A DNA stretch of 64,000 nucleotides from Musa acuminata AAA Group. Taxonomy: Eukaryota > Streptophyta > Magnoliopsida > Zingiberales > Musaceae. The stretch is from contig NC_088356.1 in NCBI RefSeq assembly GCF_036884655.1, positions 17,966,001-18,030,000 on the forward strand, written 5' to 3'. Position numbers and translations under genes: made by a program. Shown piece after piece: positions 1 to 12,100 of the stretch. The notes beneath the pieces were generated by a model. It saw nothing but the letters and a program-made list of their open reading frames with translations. It was not told where the DNA came from and made no database searches. Position 1 is the stretch's first letter. Each line of letters begins with the position of its first letter.

Positions 1-254
1 GAGAAACCGTCTTCTTCTCCAAATCATTCCAATGGTTCATTGGAAGAGAAGACATTTGAAAACCAAATTCAACTATGTGCCATAAATCGAGATTCAATGA
101 AAGCAAGAAAACTCTCATTCGAGTTTTCCAATAAGTGTAGTCTGTCCCATTGAAAAAAGGAGGACAAATAAGAGAGTGACCCTCTTGAAAGCCAAAAAGA
201 GCCATTTCTATTTGGGTATTAAACCAAAGTAGAAAATGAGGCTCTGATATCAAT
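1..254 (-). mobile_element. Start of gag and primer-binding site of a reverse-oriented Sirevirus-like element (truncated by window edge)
   Basis: Read on the minus strand, this follows directly from the LTR at 255-1818. The complement of 241-253 is a degenerate primer-binding site (TTGATATCAGAGC, one change from the usual TTGGTATCAGAGC that pairs with initiator Met tRNA). The start of a gag region follows: the complement of 1-60 matches the segment encoding NDLEKKTFSL in the gag copies at 50594-51492 and 57704-58627. The rest of the element lies beyond the left window edge, so whether it has pol cannot be seen. Confidence 0.75.
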
Positions 255-1818
255 TGTTAGGATCAGGGGTCGGCACTAAGAGGGGGGGTGAATTACTGCA
301 ACGGTAAAAACTACATCTTTAAAAAACCTCATTGCGATAAAACTGTTTCCGACGTTGAAAACTGATTTCAGAAACTTAATAACTTAGAAGTGTAAGGAAG
401 CGTAGTGAGTATCTAAGTAGTTTGTAGTCCGTAAATGGCAAGAATAAAATGCAAACCAGAGAACACGGCGGTTTATAGTGGTTCGGTCGTCGTGACCTAC
501 ATCCACTCCTCCGATTCCTCTTCCGTCGAGGCCACCGGCATCTACTAACGATCTTCATTTACTAGGCAAAGATCAACCTCCTTCTTACACCCCTCTTCTC
601 CTTTTACCGGGTTTAGGAGATAACCCTTACAAGCACTCACACTCCTCTTACAGAATTCTAACAATTAGAACTTGAGGAGGATTCTCACAAGAGATTTCTA
701 CAGTGTTTCTTTACTTTAAAACTCTTTGTGCTTATATTCTTAAACCAGGGATGAGAGGGGTATTTATAAGCTTCAAGTTGATTCAAACTTGGAGCCTAAA
801 ATTTTCTCATCTTGGGTTCCCCGGGCACGGGCGGTACCATCGCTTATGCTGGGCGGTACCACCGCCCAGTGTCAGTTTGACGCTGACATTGCCTTGGGTG
901 GTACCATTGCCTAGGGTGCAGTGCTGGGCGGTACTATCGCCCAAACTGGGGGTACCACCGCTTGGCACCCTGCTAGGGGCGGTACAACCGCCCAGACTGG
1001 TGATACCACCTCCTGACACAATTGCGAAGACTATGCCATGATAGTGAGATTTCTTAGGGTATTGTTTGGGCTTCTTATTGGGCCCAACATAGTTCTTCAT
1101 GGGCCTAGCTAGCCCCTAATTGGGTTGGCCCAAATCCAAGCCCAATTACGTGCTAATTACGAAATCCTAAGACATTTGCTAAGCAAAACAAGTCCCCATG
1201 TCTATTCTTCCGGCGAACTCTTGGACTTCACAACGATCTTATTGGTGAGTTCCGATGAGCTTCTCTGGCAAGCTCCAAGACTTCTCGGCTAGTTCCTCCA
1301 GAACTTCCGATGAACGTCCGGACTTCCGACGAACTCTCGAACTCCCAACGTAATCACGTCCTTGACTCCGAGACTTCATTTTGCTTCATACCTTGCTATC
1401 GTAGTTAATCCCGCACATGTAAAAATATACTTCGTTCTAGATAATTAATACTAAGCATTAATCAAGTTATCTAGCATGTCATTAGTCCCTCGATGCTTTG
1501 TCCGATTCTTCGGCGTATCGTACTCTCTTGCGGCCCATTGCCTAATCGGCCAGTTGACTCCACAACTCCAATATCCTTGGCGTAATATCTGCTCTTCTTG
1601 GCTCGATGCCCGAATCCATGGCCCGAAGCCTTTTGTCGATACGTCGACCGTTCCTCCGGCTCGACGTCCAATCTTCTGACATGTTTTCCCCTGGCACAAC
1701 ATAATTTTTCCTGCATTAATTGTCTCATCCTGATCGAAGCATCCTATGTCACTCAAAACGCGGATTAAAATATAAACAATTATCAATTGATTTCATCATT
1801 AAAATACGAGATTCAATA
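255..1818 (-). repeat. 5' LTR of Sirevirus-like (gag-only family) element, reverse orientation
   Basis: On the minus strand the LTR opens with TATTGAATCTCG (family consensus TGTTGAATCTC) and closes with GATCCTAACA, one base before the primer site. It shares with the other copies the block GGATGCTTCGATCAGG, the GGTGGTACCACC-type imperfect palindromes (plus 820-1020) and a TATA-like box (plus 760-768, complement TATAAATA). At 1564 bp it is about 290 bp longer than the copies at 49218-50496 and 58724-59978. Much of the extra length lies at 1185-1440, where short degenerate repeats around CTTCCGATGAAC occur that the other copies lack. Confidence 0.8.
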
Positions 1819-4800
1819 GGACAAAGGCAAGTGCTTCTATTGTGGCAAAGATAAGCACTATAAGAGGAATTATAAAGAGTACTTTGCAGAGGGCGAAACA
1901 GAAGCTTGGAGAAGCTTTAGGTATATTCATGATCAGTCTCCATTTGTCAGATTATTATGATAACACAAAGGCATTAGATGCCGATAGTGCTTATCACATC
2001 TACAATTCATTGCAGATTCTAGCAAAGCCTAAGAGATTGGCGAGAGGCAAGATGGGCAATGGAGCAAGAGTTACTACTGTTGCCATCGGTGAGGTCACTT
2101 TACATCTTATTGGTAGAGCTATTATTGCATTAGATACATGTTATTTTATTTTCTCTATTATAAAAAATATTATTTTCATTTCATGTTTGACATCGAATGG
2201 TTATAAAGTAGTTTTTGAGAATAATAGTTCAATTATTAAGGATGATAAGATCATCACTAGAGGGACATTGTATAATGGTTTGTTTATACTAAACACTACT
2301 CCATATATCATGAATGCAAGTGTGTCCAAGAAGAACGAGATGAGCTAAATCATATCCATGAGAGAAGGATTCAAAACTTGCTAAAAGATGAAGACCTAGA
2401 TCTATTCGACTATGAATTATATGCAACTTGCGAGCCTTGCCTTTATGGAAAACTGACTAACTCTCAATATAGTGGAACTAGAGAAAGAGCTACAGAGTTG
2501 TTGGAACTCATACGTAATGATGTATATGGTCCCATGTCGACTTAGGGCATAGGTGGTTACTCTTACCTCATTGCTTTTACTAATGATTTCTCTACATACG
2601 AACATGTGTATTTGATGAAGTACAAGTCCGAAGCCTTTGAAAAATTTAGGGAGTATAAGAATGAAGTAGAGAACCAGACTAGAAAGAGTATCAAGACTCT
2701 TCGATCAGATCGAGTAGGTGAGTATTTGAGTATAGAGTTCACCCAGTTCCTTAAGACCATGGGATTCTATCCCAATGAACACCTTCTTATATACCTCAAC
2801 TCAATGGTGTATTAGAAAGGAGGAATCACATATTGTTAGATATGATGTGTTCCATGATGAGTTTCGCCGACCTACCCATCTCATTCTAGGGATATGCCGT
2901 AGAGTCCATAATTTACCTTCTGAATAGAATTTTAACTAAGTCGGTAGTGTCTACACCATATGAGATATGGAAAGAGAATAAGCTCGATCTTAAGGTTATT
3001 ATGATTTGTGATTATCATGCCCATATTAAGAGACACAACCTTGACAAGTTGGAATCCAGGTTAGAACGGTACAAGTTCATGGGATACCCCAAGGAAACTT
3101 GTAGATATTATTTCTATCACCCCGAGGACCAAAATGTCTTTGTAGCTAATGTTCCTTGAGAACAAACACATTCTTGATGGAGATAGTGGGAGCCTAATAG
3201 AGTTGAGCGAGGTTGGAGAACCTAGCTTAAGCACCATTCCACAGCCCGAGTCTATTCAAGTACCTAGTACATAAGTTTGACTTTATAAAGGTCCGATAAA
3301 GTACCCCATCTTCCTAAGAGACATGTGAGACATATTAATAGAGAGGATGTTGAGGATATTAATCTTCAGACCTACAAGGAGGCTATTATAATTATAGAAT
3401 CTGGGATTTGGCAATAAGCCATGAATTCTAAGATGGATTTCATATACTCCAATAAGGTTTAGAACCTAGTTAATGCACCTAAGGGTATCGCACCCATTGG
3501 TTGCAAGTAGATCTTCAATAAGAAGATCAGAGTAGATATAAAGATGAAGACCTATAAAGCGAGGCTAGTGGCTAAGGGGTATCGTCAAATGCAAGGTGTT
3601 GACTATGACGAAACCTTCTCATATGTAACCATGGTAAAATCTATCTGAATTCTGTTGGCTATTACAATACACTATAATTATGTGATCTGATAGATAGATG
3701 TAAAAACCATATTCCTCAATGGAAACCTTGAGAATAAGGTATATATGATACAACTTAAGGGATTAATGTCCAAAGAAAGTCCAAATAAGGTATGCAGATT
3801 GCTTAGGTCCATCTATGGACTAAAGCAAGCTTCCCGAAGTCGGAACATAAGATTTGATGAGACGATCAAATCTTATGATTTTGTTAAGAACGAAGATAAG
3901 TCTTGTGTGTATAAGAAGGTAAGTGGGAGTGCTATCACTTTCTTGGTGTTATATGTGGATGACATCCTGATCATTGGGAATGATGTAAGAATGCTCTCCA
4001 TAGTAAAGGCTTGGTTATCTAAACATTTCTCTCTGAAGGACTTATGGGAAGCATCGTACATCTTGGGAATTCAAATCTATAGAGATAGATCCAAGAGGAT
4101 GCTTAGCTTGCCCTAGTCTAGGTACATAAACACCATTGTCAAAAGGTTTAGTATAGAAAATTTCAAGAGATGTCTTATACCGATAAGACATAAGACATCG
4201 CTTTCTAGGAGTATATCCCAAAAGACTCTTAAAGAAAGGACAAACATAGATAGGATACTTTATGCCTCAACGATAGGGTTATCATATATACTATACTATA
4301 TACCGGACCTGATATAGCACATGCTCTAAGTGTCATGAGCAGGTATCAGGCAGATCCAAGCTTGGAACACTAGAAAGTTGTAAAAGATCATTAAGTACTT
4401 AAGAAGGACTAAGGATCTTTTATTGGTATATGGAGATAGTAGCCTTAGAGTTGAGGGCTATACAGACTCGAGTTTCTAGTTCGATGTCGATAATAGCAAG
4501 TCTAATTCAAAGTATGTGTGCACCTTGAATGGAGGAGTAGTATGCTGGAAGAGTTTCAAGTAGGATACTACTACTAACTCAACCGTAGAGGCGGAGTACA
4601 TTGCTGCAACAGAGCCAACAAAGGAGGGAGTTTAGATAAAGAAGTTCATCGTAGATCTGAGAGTCGTGCCGAGTAATAAGGAGTCAATTCCCTTATATTA
4701 CGACAACTACAAGGCGATTGCTCAAATAAGAGAACTTGAGTCTTATCAGAAGTGTTTTGAGGAGGTTCTTGCTTATTAGAGAGATCGTAGCTTGAGGAGA

Positions 4801-4941
4801 TATAGTAGTGGAAAGACTTTTATCTGAAGATAACATCATAGATCCACTAACAAAGTCATTGTCTTAGACTATCTTTGAGTATCACAAGGGTCTGATGGGG
4901 ATTTAATATATAGTTGATTGACTTTAGGTCAAGTGAGAGAT
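1819..4941 (+). pseudogene. Degenerate Ty1/copia gag-pol internal region
   Basis: This is a relic of a copia polyprotein, recognisable in pieces and broken by many stops and frameshifts. In order: a gag zinc knuckle near 1830-1875 (CFYCGKDKHYKRNY, its last Cys replaced by Tyr); a protease-like stretch near 1970-2110; GAG-pre-integrase and integrase, 2370-3160 (CEPCLYGKL, FRSD-like LRSDRVGEYLS, YPKETCRYYFYHPEDQ); reverse transcriptase, 3420-4116, with the catalytic box VLYVDDILIIGND; and RNase H remnants, 4250-4790. Integrase lies upstream of reverse transcriptase, the copia order. The purine-rich CAAGTGAGAGAT at 4930-4941 is the polypurine tract just before the 3' LTR. The 5' part is cut off where the reverse-oriented LTR (255-1818) sits. 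No functional protein can come from this copy. Confidence 0.85.
3745..4116 (+). pseudogene. Copia reverse transcriptase fragment with YVDD box
   Basis: This is the longest open piece of the copia pol relic (123 codons). It covers the middle of the reverse transcriptase: VCRLLRSIYGLKQASR (the conserved YGLKQA motif) near residues 17-32, then VLYVDDILIIGND, whose YVDD carries the catalytic aspartates, and the connection segment YILGIQIYRDRSKRMLSL. An in-frame TAG follows at 4114-4116, where the minus-strand copy at 62538-63431 reads on. The frame upstream (3420-3744) has several stops. The copy is dead, but the family assignment is firm. Confidence 0.9.
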
Positions 4942-6402
4942 TGTTAGTCATAGGTATCCTACAAGCCAATCACGTGAGTGATGGCACATGTGACATGACA
5001 TGCACTCTATTTACTGCTTATTATTATGATATTTTCTCACTTTATATTATTTATTATAAATATAATGTGATGTCTATGGATCTATGCAATGAGAATCAGA
5101 TCGTGATGAGATTACGATAATGAGAACGATTCGTCTTTAAACACAAACCCTAAATAATCCTAGTTATAGATTACTCGAGAGGGACATCGAGATAACTAGA
5201 CAGACTATTATACTGTATACCCATCCATATGATGGTGGCTGGTCTCATAGCTGCTCGTGTGGGGACACTAGGGATATAGTGCAGGTGCTCATTAGAAAAT
5301 GAGTTCTAATTGATCCGCTCATGGAATGTTGGATGGTTGATAATGTCTCATTGTCAGATAATGATTCCGTTATCCTAGTGGTGTATTTGGTCTTTAGACT
5401 TCAGACAACATGGATATCCTGTATAAGTACTCCAATCTTTGATACTGAACTTATAGACTTGGAAGTTTCAGATCTAGCACAACTGATCATCGGGAGTGGC
5501 AGCCAACCTTACGAAGGTTATTCAGTATCGATAGAAGATCATCCGCTCTTAGTGATATGAGAGAAATATCTCATGTGTTCTTGCTCAAATAAATCCCTGA
5601 CCAGGGTCATTCGGATTGAGAGAGAAATAGTTATTTGGGTGAATTTGATTAGAGCGAGACTCGAGTAAAAACTATATGGGCTTGACAACACCATGCCTAG
5701 TATATGATCTTTGAGATATTAGATGGATGAGGGACTATAAGTACACAGTAACTAAGGACATATATGTATAATAGATTGGATTCTCCTATATCATTTGGGG
5801 ACTACGGCATAGTGGCCTAGTACGTCCATAGTCGATGAGTCGAAAGAATTACTATAGAGATAATAATTTACTAAGCTATAAGGAGTTCTAACAAGTATGA
5901 CTTGCGGTCAGCTCGATATTGGGCCTAGAGAGTCACACACATATTGTAGGTGTTGGGTAGTTGGATGGAGATCCAATACCCAATATGGTAGGATCCATTA
6001 GGGTTAAGTTGATAGGGGACCTCTATAAATAAGAGGAAACTAAAGGGCCATAGGTTGGGCCTTTTTGACTGTCAAGTTATATTCTCCTCTCCCCTTCTCC
6101 CTCTAATAGAGGCATATGGAGATTTGGGCAGCGATTCGAGGAGCGTCTTCACAGCCCCTACCATATGGATCACCGCTAAAGAGGAGAACATTTGACCTCC
6201 TTCATCCTCTCTCATAGATCTGTAAAATTTTAGAGATATACGATCACTCTAGATAACACAACTATCTTACACGTGATTTTCAATTTCGTGGGTTTTTGAG
6301 CACTAATCTTCGCATGATGATAAAACCTTTTTGTGAAAATCTGGGATTCTTGTTTTCTATTCTTCTACTACGCATGTGATGTCGCCCCTAGATTTCCCTA
6401 CA
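4942..6402 (+). repeat. 3' LTR of the Ty1/copia relic
   Basis: The LTR starts TGTTAGTCATAGG right after the polypurine tract and ends CCCCTAGATTTCCCTACA. It contains a TATAAATA box at 6024-6031. Two other copies lie in the window: a forward fragment at 56155-57152 and a reverse copy at 60658-62320. All share the blocks CAAGCCAATCACGTGAGTGA, CTTTAAACACAAACCCTAAA and GTGGGGACACTAGGGATA. A short reading frame inside it (5321-5560, 79 codons) has counterparts in the other two copies; see the findings. Confidence 0.85.
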
Positions 6403-6621
6403 ATGATGTCTTTCATCCTCTCTTAAAGAACTATAGGTTTTCAAGGATATACGATCTCCCTAGGTAACACATCTTTCTTATACGTGTTATTTTTGATTTT
6501 ATAGGTTTTTGCACACCAATATTTGCACGACAATCAAACATTCTTTTCTTGCGAGAAATTTTAGGATTTTATTTTCTGCTCTTCTGTTGTGCATATGATG
6601 CTACCCCATATTTTTCAACAA
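6403..6621 (+). repeat. Second, diverged copia LTR 3' end in tandem
   Basis: This stretch repeats the last 210 bp or so of the preceding LTR: TTCATCCTCTCT, ATACGATCTCCCTAGGTAACAC, TTTTTGCACACCAAT and an end TATTTTTCAACA. It matches 6208-6402 with moderate divergence. It may be the remnant of an older element of the same family, or a local duplication. Confidence 0.7.
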
Positions 6622-8110
6622 CGATTGTTCTACCAATGATCATATCTATCTGTTACTTGATGGGGCCCCGGGGTCTTAGTGATGTCTCATAGACCTAGTG
6701 AAGGAATTTATTGAGATGACTTCTTTGGATTAGCTCTTTAATTTGATCTTTCAAGGTGCAATAGTCTTTAGTGTGATGTAAGGTCTTTAGTGTGATGTAA
6801 GCGATAGTACTTAGACTAATTCATTCTCGTCACAAGCGCCCTTAAAGGGATGAGGTGTACGAAGGAGTCCCTTTTCTCATATCAACATAAACACCTTTGT
6901 ATAAGACATGTTTAATGATGTAAAATCTCATCTGGGGGAATGCGGTTGCCCCTCATCCAATCACTTTGTGACCTTTCTAGTGGATGCTGATGTTGACCTA
7001 TCTTTCTTTGTTGACTTTTTTAGTTCGATCTTTCCCTTTCCAATAATTATGGACTTCATGATAATATGGTGATTAGCATCTTGTAGCAACTCTGGCAATG
7101 AGTGATAACTTTATAAACTAATCTTGAAGGCTGAAAGTCATTGATGTAATCATTGATGAGGACAAAAGTTATTGGATCTATGACCATCTGACTTCCTGAT
7201 TAAATCTTCGTATGTAGCTATCTAATAATTCTTTTTCTTCTTAACGAATGGCCAGAGGGAAGTTATGGGTTTCTTGGGGAGCTTATAGTTAACGAATTTA
7301 AGTTTAAACTCCCTTGTTAGCTGGCCAAATAAAGAGATAGATTTAGGAGAGAGTTTGGCAAACCATTCTAGTGTAGTGCCCCTCAAGGTTATGAGAAAGG
7401 TTTGGCACATGAGGAAGTTTGTGATTCCATAAAGTATCATCTTGGAAGTGAATGCCACCATGTACTCTGAGAGATCAGACTACCCGTCATATAAATCTAG
7501 GGTTGGCGACCGAAACCCCTAGGGAATTGGCTCCCTATTTATATCCTTTATGAAATGAAACTGTAGGTATGGCACAGCTTTTGGCTACTTCCCCTGTCTT
7601 ATTTCCTTAGGGATCTCTTCCAACTTCTAATCCATCTCATTGAGATGGTCTCTGACATTAGAGGGGAGTTCAACCGATTGGCCTATTGACTCATTTTTAG
7701 ATTTTGGCTTTGGTGGAGGGTTTGGAATTTGGCCAGGTTAAGGGGAGTGTGCTTTTTAGGGTGCAGCGCTCGAATAGATCAAGACTTAGACAGTGAGGCT
7801 GGGAACTAGAATAAGTGATGGAGCTAGAGCTAGGAATCATGGTGCAGATGAGATAGGTGGTGCTTGCTGTGCCGCCTATGCTAATTGAGGAAGGTGTAAG
7901 ATCATAGTTTTAACTATCCTAGTTAAGACTTGCACTTGTTACATCAAATTGTGCAAGGTTTCATGAAGGAGGAAGTGGTTGGTTGAGTAGTGAGGGATCA
8001 AGGAATTGGAGTGTTGGAGGAGCTGGTTCACTTGACACCTTGAGCAACCCAGGTGTTGGCATTCGAGGCTGACAGACTCTAGTCCTCGGGATTCAATCGA
8101 GACGGTTCAA
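6622..8110 (-). pseudogene. Ty3/gypsy gag relic
   Basis: The minus strand carries an open stretch at 7222-7461 (79 codons) that reads like a plant gypsy gag core: MILYGITNFLMCQTFLITLR, then GTTLEWFAKLSPKSISLFGQ, then LTREF. Plant gypsy gag proteins have a recognisable block of the type ALYG, ALMCRAF, LRGPA, WF, L, SI, SF, LA, F in this order. Upstream on the minus strand the frame continues as LDLYDG, a stop, then SDLSEY, so the start is broken. No LTR, protease or reverse transcriptase was recognised. The outer limits are approximate. Confidence 0.6.
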
Positions 8111-9185
8111 CAAAGTTTCCTTAAGATATTTTTATTTTGGTCAATTCTCTTTTTAGTGCCCAACTATTAAGTTATATTTTGATTGTCCACAATGGAAGCT
8201 GATTCATAATCTTTTCTTAAGTCAAACTTCACCAATTTGATCGGATTCCTACCGCATTCTTGACAAAGCCCATCCGATACTTAAGTCAAGTCACTAAACT
8301 AATCTAACAGGTCAAATATATTCCTAGTTTATGTGACTTGGGCATACTTATGGAACACCCCCACCCCCTCCTCTTTTTATAATTAGTTCCCTAAGTCATT
8401 ACCTTGAGATGGTAATGATGTATTAAATTTAGAAACATGTTGTATTTGATTTTAGATATAAGTATCGCTAATCCACACCGAGTCCGAGATGATGTAACAC
8501 TTTGATATGTAGCACAAATTTTATGATGGGGTGTGAACGATTAATGGAACATGATAAGACCAACACTAAGGTAAAAATTATATAATAACAAAGATGTCTC
8601 CTGCATGACACTGAGATATTAGATACATAGCAGAAGTATCAACCATGTAATATCGAGATGTCAACCATCTGACCTTAGCATGTAAGCCATATAAATCTAA
8701 CATGTTGTCAACATGGTGCCAACATATCATAAACCAGAACAAGCTTCAACTCACTGCATTTTTAAGCTTGTTAAGTCTGTTCATCTGATGCTTCCATCCC
8801 GACTATTGAAGTAAAATAAGTAGTGTTAACACTGCAGAATGGAACTTTTTAATGACAACTAATATGAGACTGCAACTTGTTTCTTCACAGATCTTTAATC
8901 CACATAGATTCAACTAAATACAATCAAACAGATGTCAAGATGCAAAAAAACTATCCATTGAATCTTATACAATTAGTAACTTGTGACAAATTCAATACAT
9001 TAAATTAGAATAAATATAAATATGAAGAAAAGAAAAAAAAATATCAAGAGAAAACTGGGATGGATGCACATTATCGAAGAAATTACATACAAGATGTTCA
9101 ACCTAGGTTGAACTAATGAATCAATGAGAAGATGAACTGTGTCAAACAACTGCATATCAATGACCGAGTTACAGGGTCTGAGAGA
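8111..9185. other. 3' flank of UGP3, no gene seen
   Basis: AT-rich sequence with no convincing coding potential on either strand and no recognised repeat. It should hold the UGP3 3' untranslated region and polyadenylation site. No clear signal was picked out. Confidence 0.5.
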
Positions 9186-12100
9186 CTATAACTCTACCAT
9201 TTCCAAGTTAATATGCGTGCCCTTCATCTCATACTTCCAGAACCAGCTACCAGTTTCCATCTCATCTTCTCTAATGGGATCTAACCTAATCATGAAACCT
9301 GAATCACATATAGATGCAGGTTAATGTCAGCAGTCTATATTTTGGTATTGCAAGCTCAGATTCACTTTGGGCTTGCATGTTGGGAACAAGCACAATAACT
9401 CAGAGATGGTCTTAAAAAACATTCTATAAAGCTTGAAACTAGGACTACAACAAAGCAATAATGCATATACGTGATTTTACATATCGCAAGTCTCAAACAG
9501 GATAATGGAAAACCATGCCAGCAAATAAATCAGGTGAACTTTATAGACCTGAATTTTCTGGAATGATACACATTTTGTAACCATCTGGAACCTCGAAAAC
9601 ATGATTTCCCTGCATGAAAAAAAGTCAATATTCAATGTGAATACACAAATTATTCTGCTGATTGTCAGCCAACTGTACCTGCAAGACAACATCCACTGCC
9701 TCAAATTCTGCGTTTCCATGAAGAATGATTTTCATAGTCTCTAATCTTTGAACATCATGCTTCCAGTAGACATTTTCTGAGGACATCCAGTCGATTCCTC
9801 TATTTAAAACCTTAACATTTTGCAGCTTACATCTTGCACATCTTCCACCAGTAGAAGTGAAATGTTAGCTAAATGTTCTGCTCTGAAATCTTAATACTAC
9901 AAAACAATCAGTCATACCTTTGTCCATAGTGCAGTACTGGTTCATTGTTTTGGTTCATCCTTGCTGAGCCCATTATATTGTCAGCAACAATAATAAGGCT
10001 TCCACTGAGCTGAGATCCAAATACAATTTTGGTTATCAAGTACAATGACTTTTTAACAAGGGTATAAGGTCACAAGTACCTGCACATTTCTCCAAACAAA
10101 TTCTGCTACCTCTATTTGCAACTCAGAACCTTCAGAAATAGAACCACCATAGAACTGCATAAGTTACAAAAAGATAATCCATAATTACTTTGACTCATAA
10201 AATAAGACTAAACATAAACTTGAAACCTTTAAAGTATAGCATCTTTCTTCATTACTGAAAACTACTGCTTCCCAGAAGCAAAATCCTAATGAATTATTCA
10301 GCAGATGCCCTTGATAGTTCCACATCGATGTAGATTTGTGAGAAATTGTGAAACTCAATATCCCCTCCAAGGACATACATTGAGTATTTTTTTAGGACAA
10401 AAAGCCACATGATTTGGGCCATGAGAATTGTGAAATATGTTCACCTAAATCTATCTCTATAAATGGATTCATTATTCTAGTTAATAAGGTCAAACAGGCT
10501 AACAACTATTCCTACATATAATCTATAACGAAAGGTTCTAGAACTCATCAGATGGTTAATAGGGATTTGAGAAGCAAAGCTTGTGTTAATTTATTTAGTA
10601 AGGTTGCTGTATTTTATATAGTCTTACCTCAGTTGTCAGGATGAAATGAGAGGGTATGTAAGCTACTTTCCCATCCTAATTGCAACTTCAAAATACACCT
10701 TTTAGGGCACTTGCTGACATGACCTTACACTAAACTCCAGGTGGTGATCGACATGGACTGAAACTTATGCAAATTGATTAGTCAAAAGAAGAGCCTAACC
10801 TAGGAAAGTTATTCAAATCATCACAAATAAAAGATTAGAACCAGAACCAAGATCAGCTAAAATTAAATTATTACATCACTAAATGCATTATCTTGAAGTG
10901 TCAAAGACTGATATTAGTCATGCCCTCATGCAACATTGTTTTTAGCATAAGATAGAGAGCAAATATCTAATTTTTGACAGGACAGGAAGTTTACACTGTA
11001 TCAGAACGTAAAGTTTGGACAGCACCATTAGTGCAGACATTGTTTTTAGCCTTCATGTGATTTCTGAGTATCACTTGTAAAAGCAGCTCACTCTAAAATT
11101 TGTCACTTTTTCTTATACCTTCAAAGGACTAAAGGCAAAAGATAGAATAATAAGAAAGAACAGTAATGCTAGTTGACTATGTTTGCCCTTCCTAGTCAGG
11201 AAGAATGGCAATTGGAAGACAAAGCTACACATAATAATAAGAAAGAATGATCATGGAGTTTTTCAATGAAGAGTATATATAGTTGGCAACCACCACATTA
11301 AATTAATATTCCGACAGAAATTCACATATGCATACTTAATTTGAGCACATGGCTCTACTTCAACAAAATAGTCTATATCTGTGAATCCTAGAAAAACTAA
11401 TGACAACCAAAGAAAGTGGCAAATGCATGTTAGACCCTAATCCACAACATTGACTTCTCAGAAAATGTTCCAAAGAGAATATATACCTGATCCAATTTCC
11501 TAACTGACAAAAAAAACTGGTAGAACCTTGAATGAATGCGATTGTTTTTTGGTATGAAAAGAGTCTTTCACAGTCAGAGAACAAGAATATGCTTAATAAA
11601 AATTCTCACAAAGCATGGTGTGAGTTAAAACCAGGGTCTGCAGTACCAAACTGTACCACCTGGTACGGGCAGTACGTACCGGTCCGACAGGTTGTCGGGA
11701 CGCGGACCGCCTGTTACCGGTCCGAGTGTACTGTAGCACTGCTACAGTGCTACAGTACTCGTCACACTTGAGTGTACCGCTCGGTACACCTGGGTGTACT
11801 GCTCGGTATACCGTACCATACCGGTACCGAGCCCAGATCAAAATACTGGTACGGTACGGTATTGTGAACCTTGGTTAAAACATACTCTGAAAAAGGAAAA
11901 ATCAGACTTGTGGAACAAGATAGTTCGTAATACTTCATAAACATTATAGGTGAAAGTGACATCACAAATTAATTGCACACTGAGACATATCACTTCTTCA
12001 AGAATCAAACACAACATTTAATTCTGTTCGGAAACATTTTATTGTTTCAATACAAAATTGGTAGCTTTGGGAAAACTTACAGACCAAATAAATTTATTTC

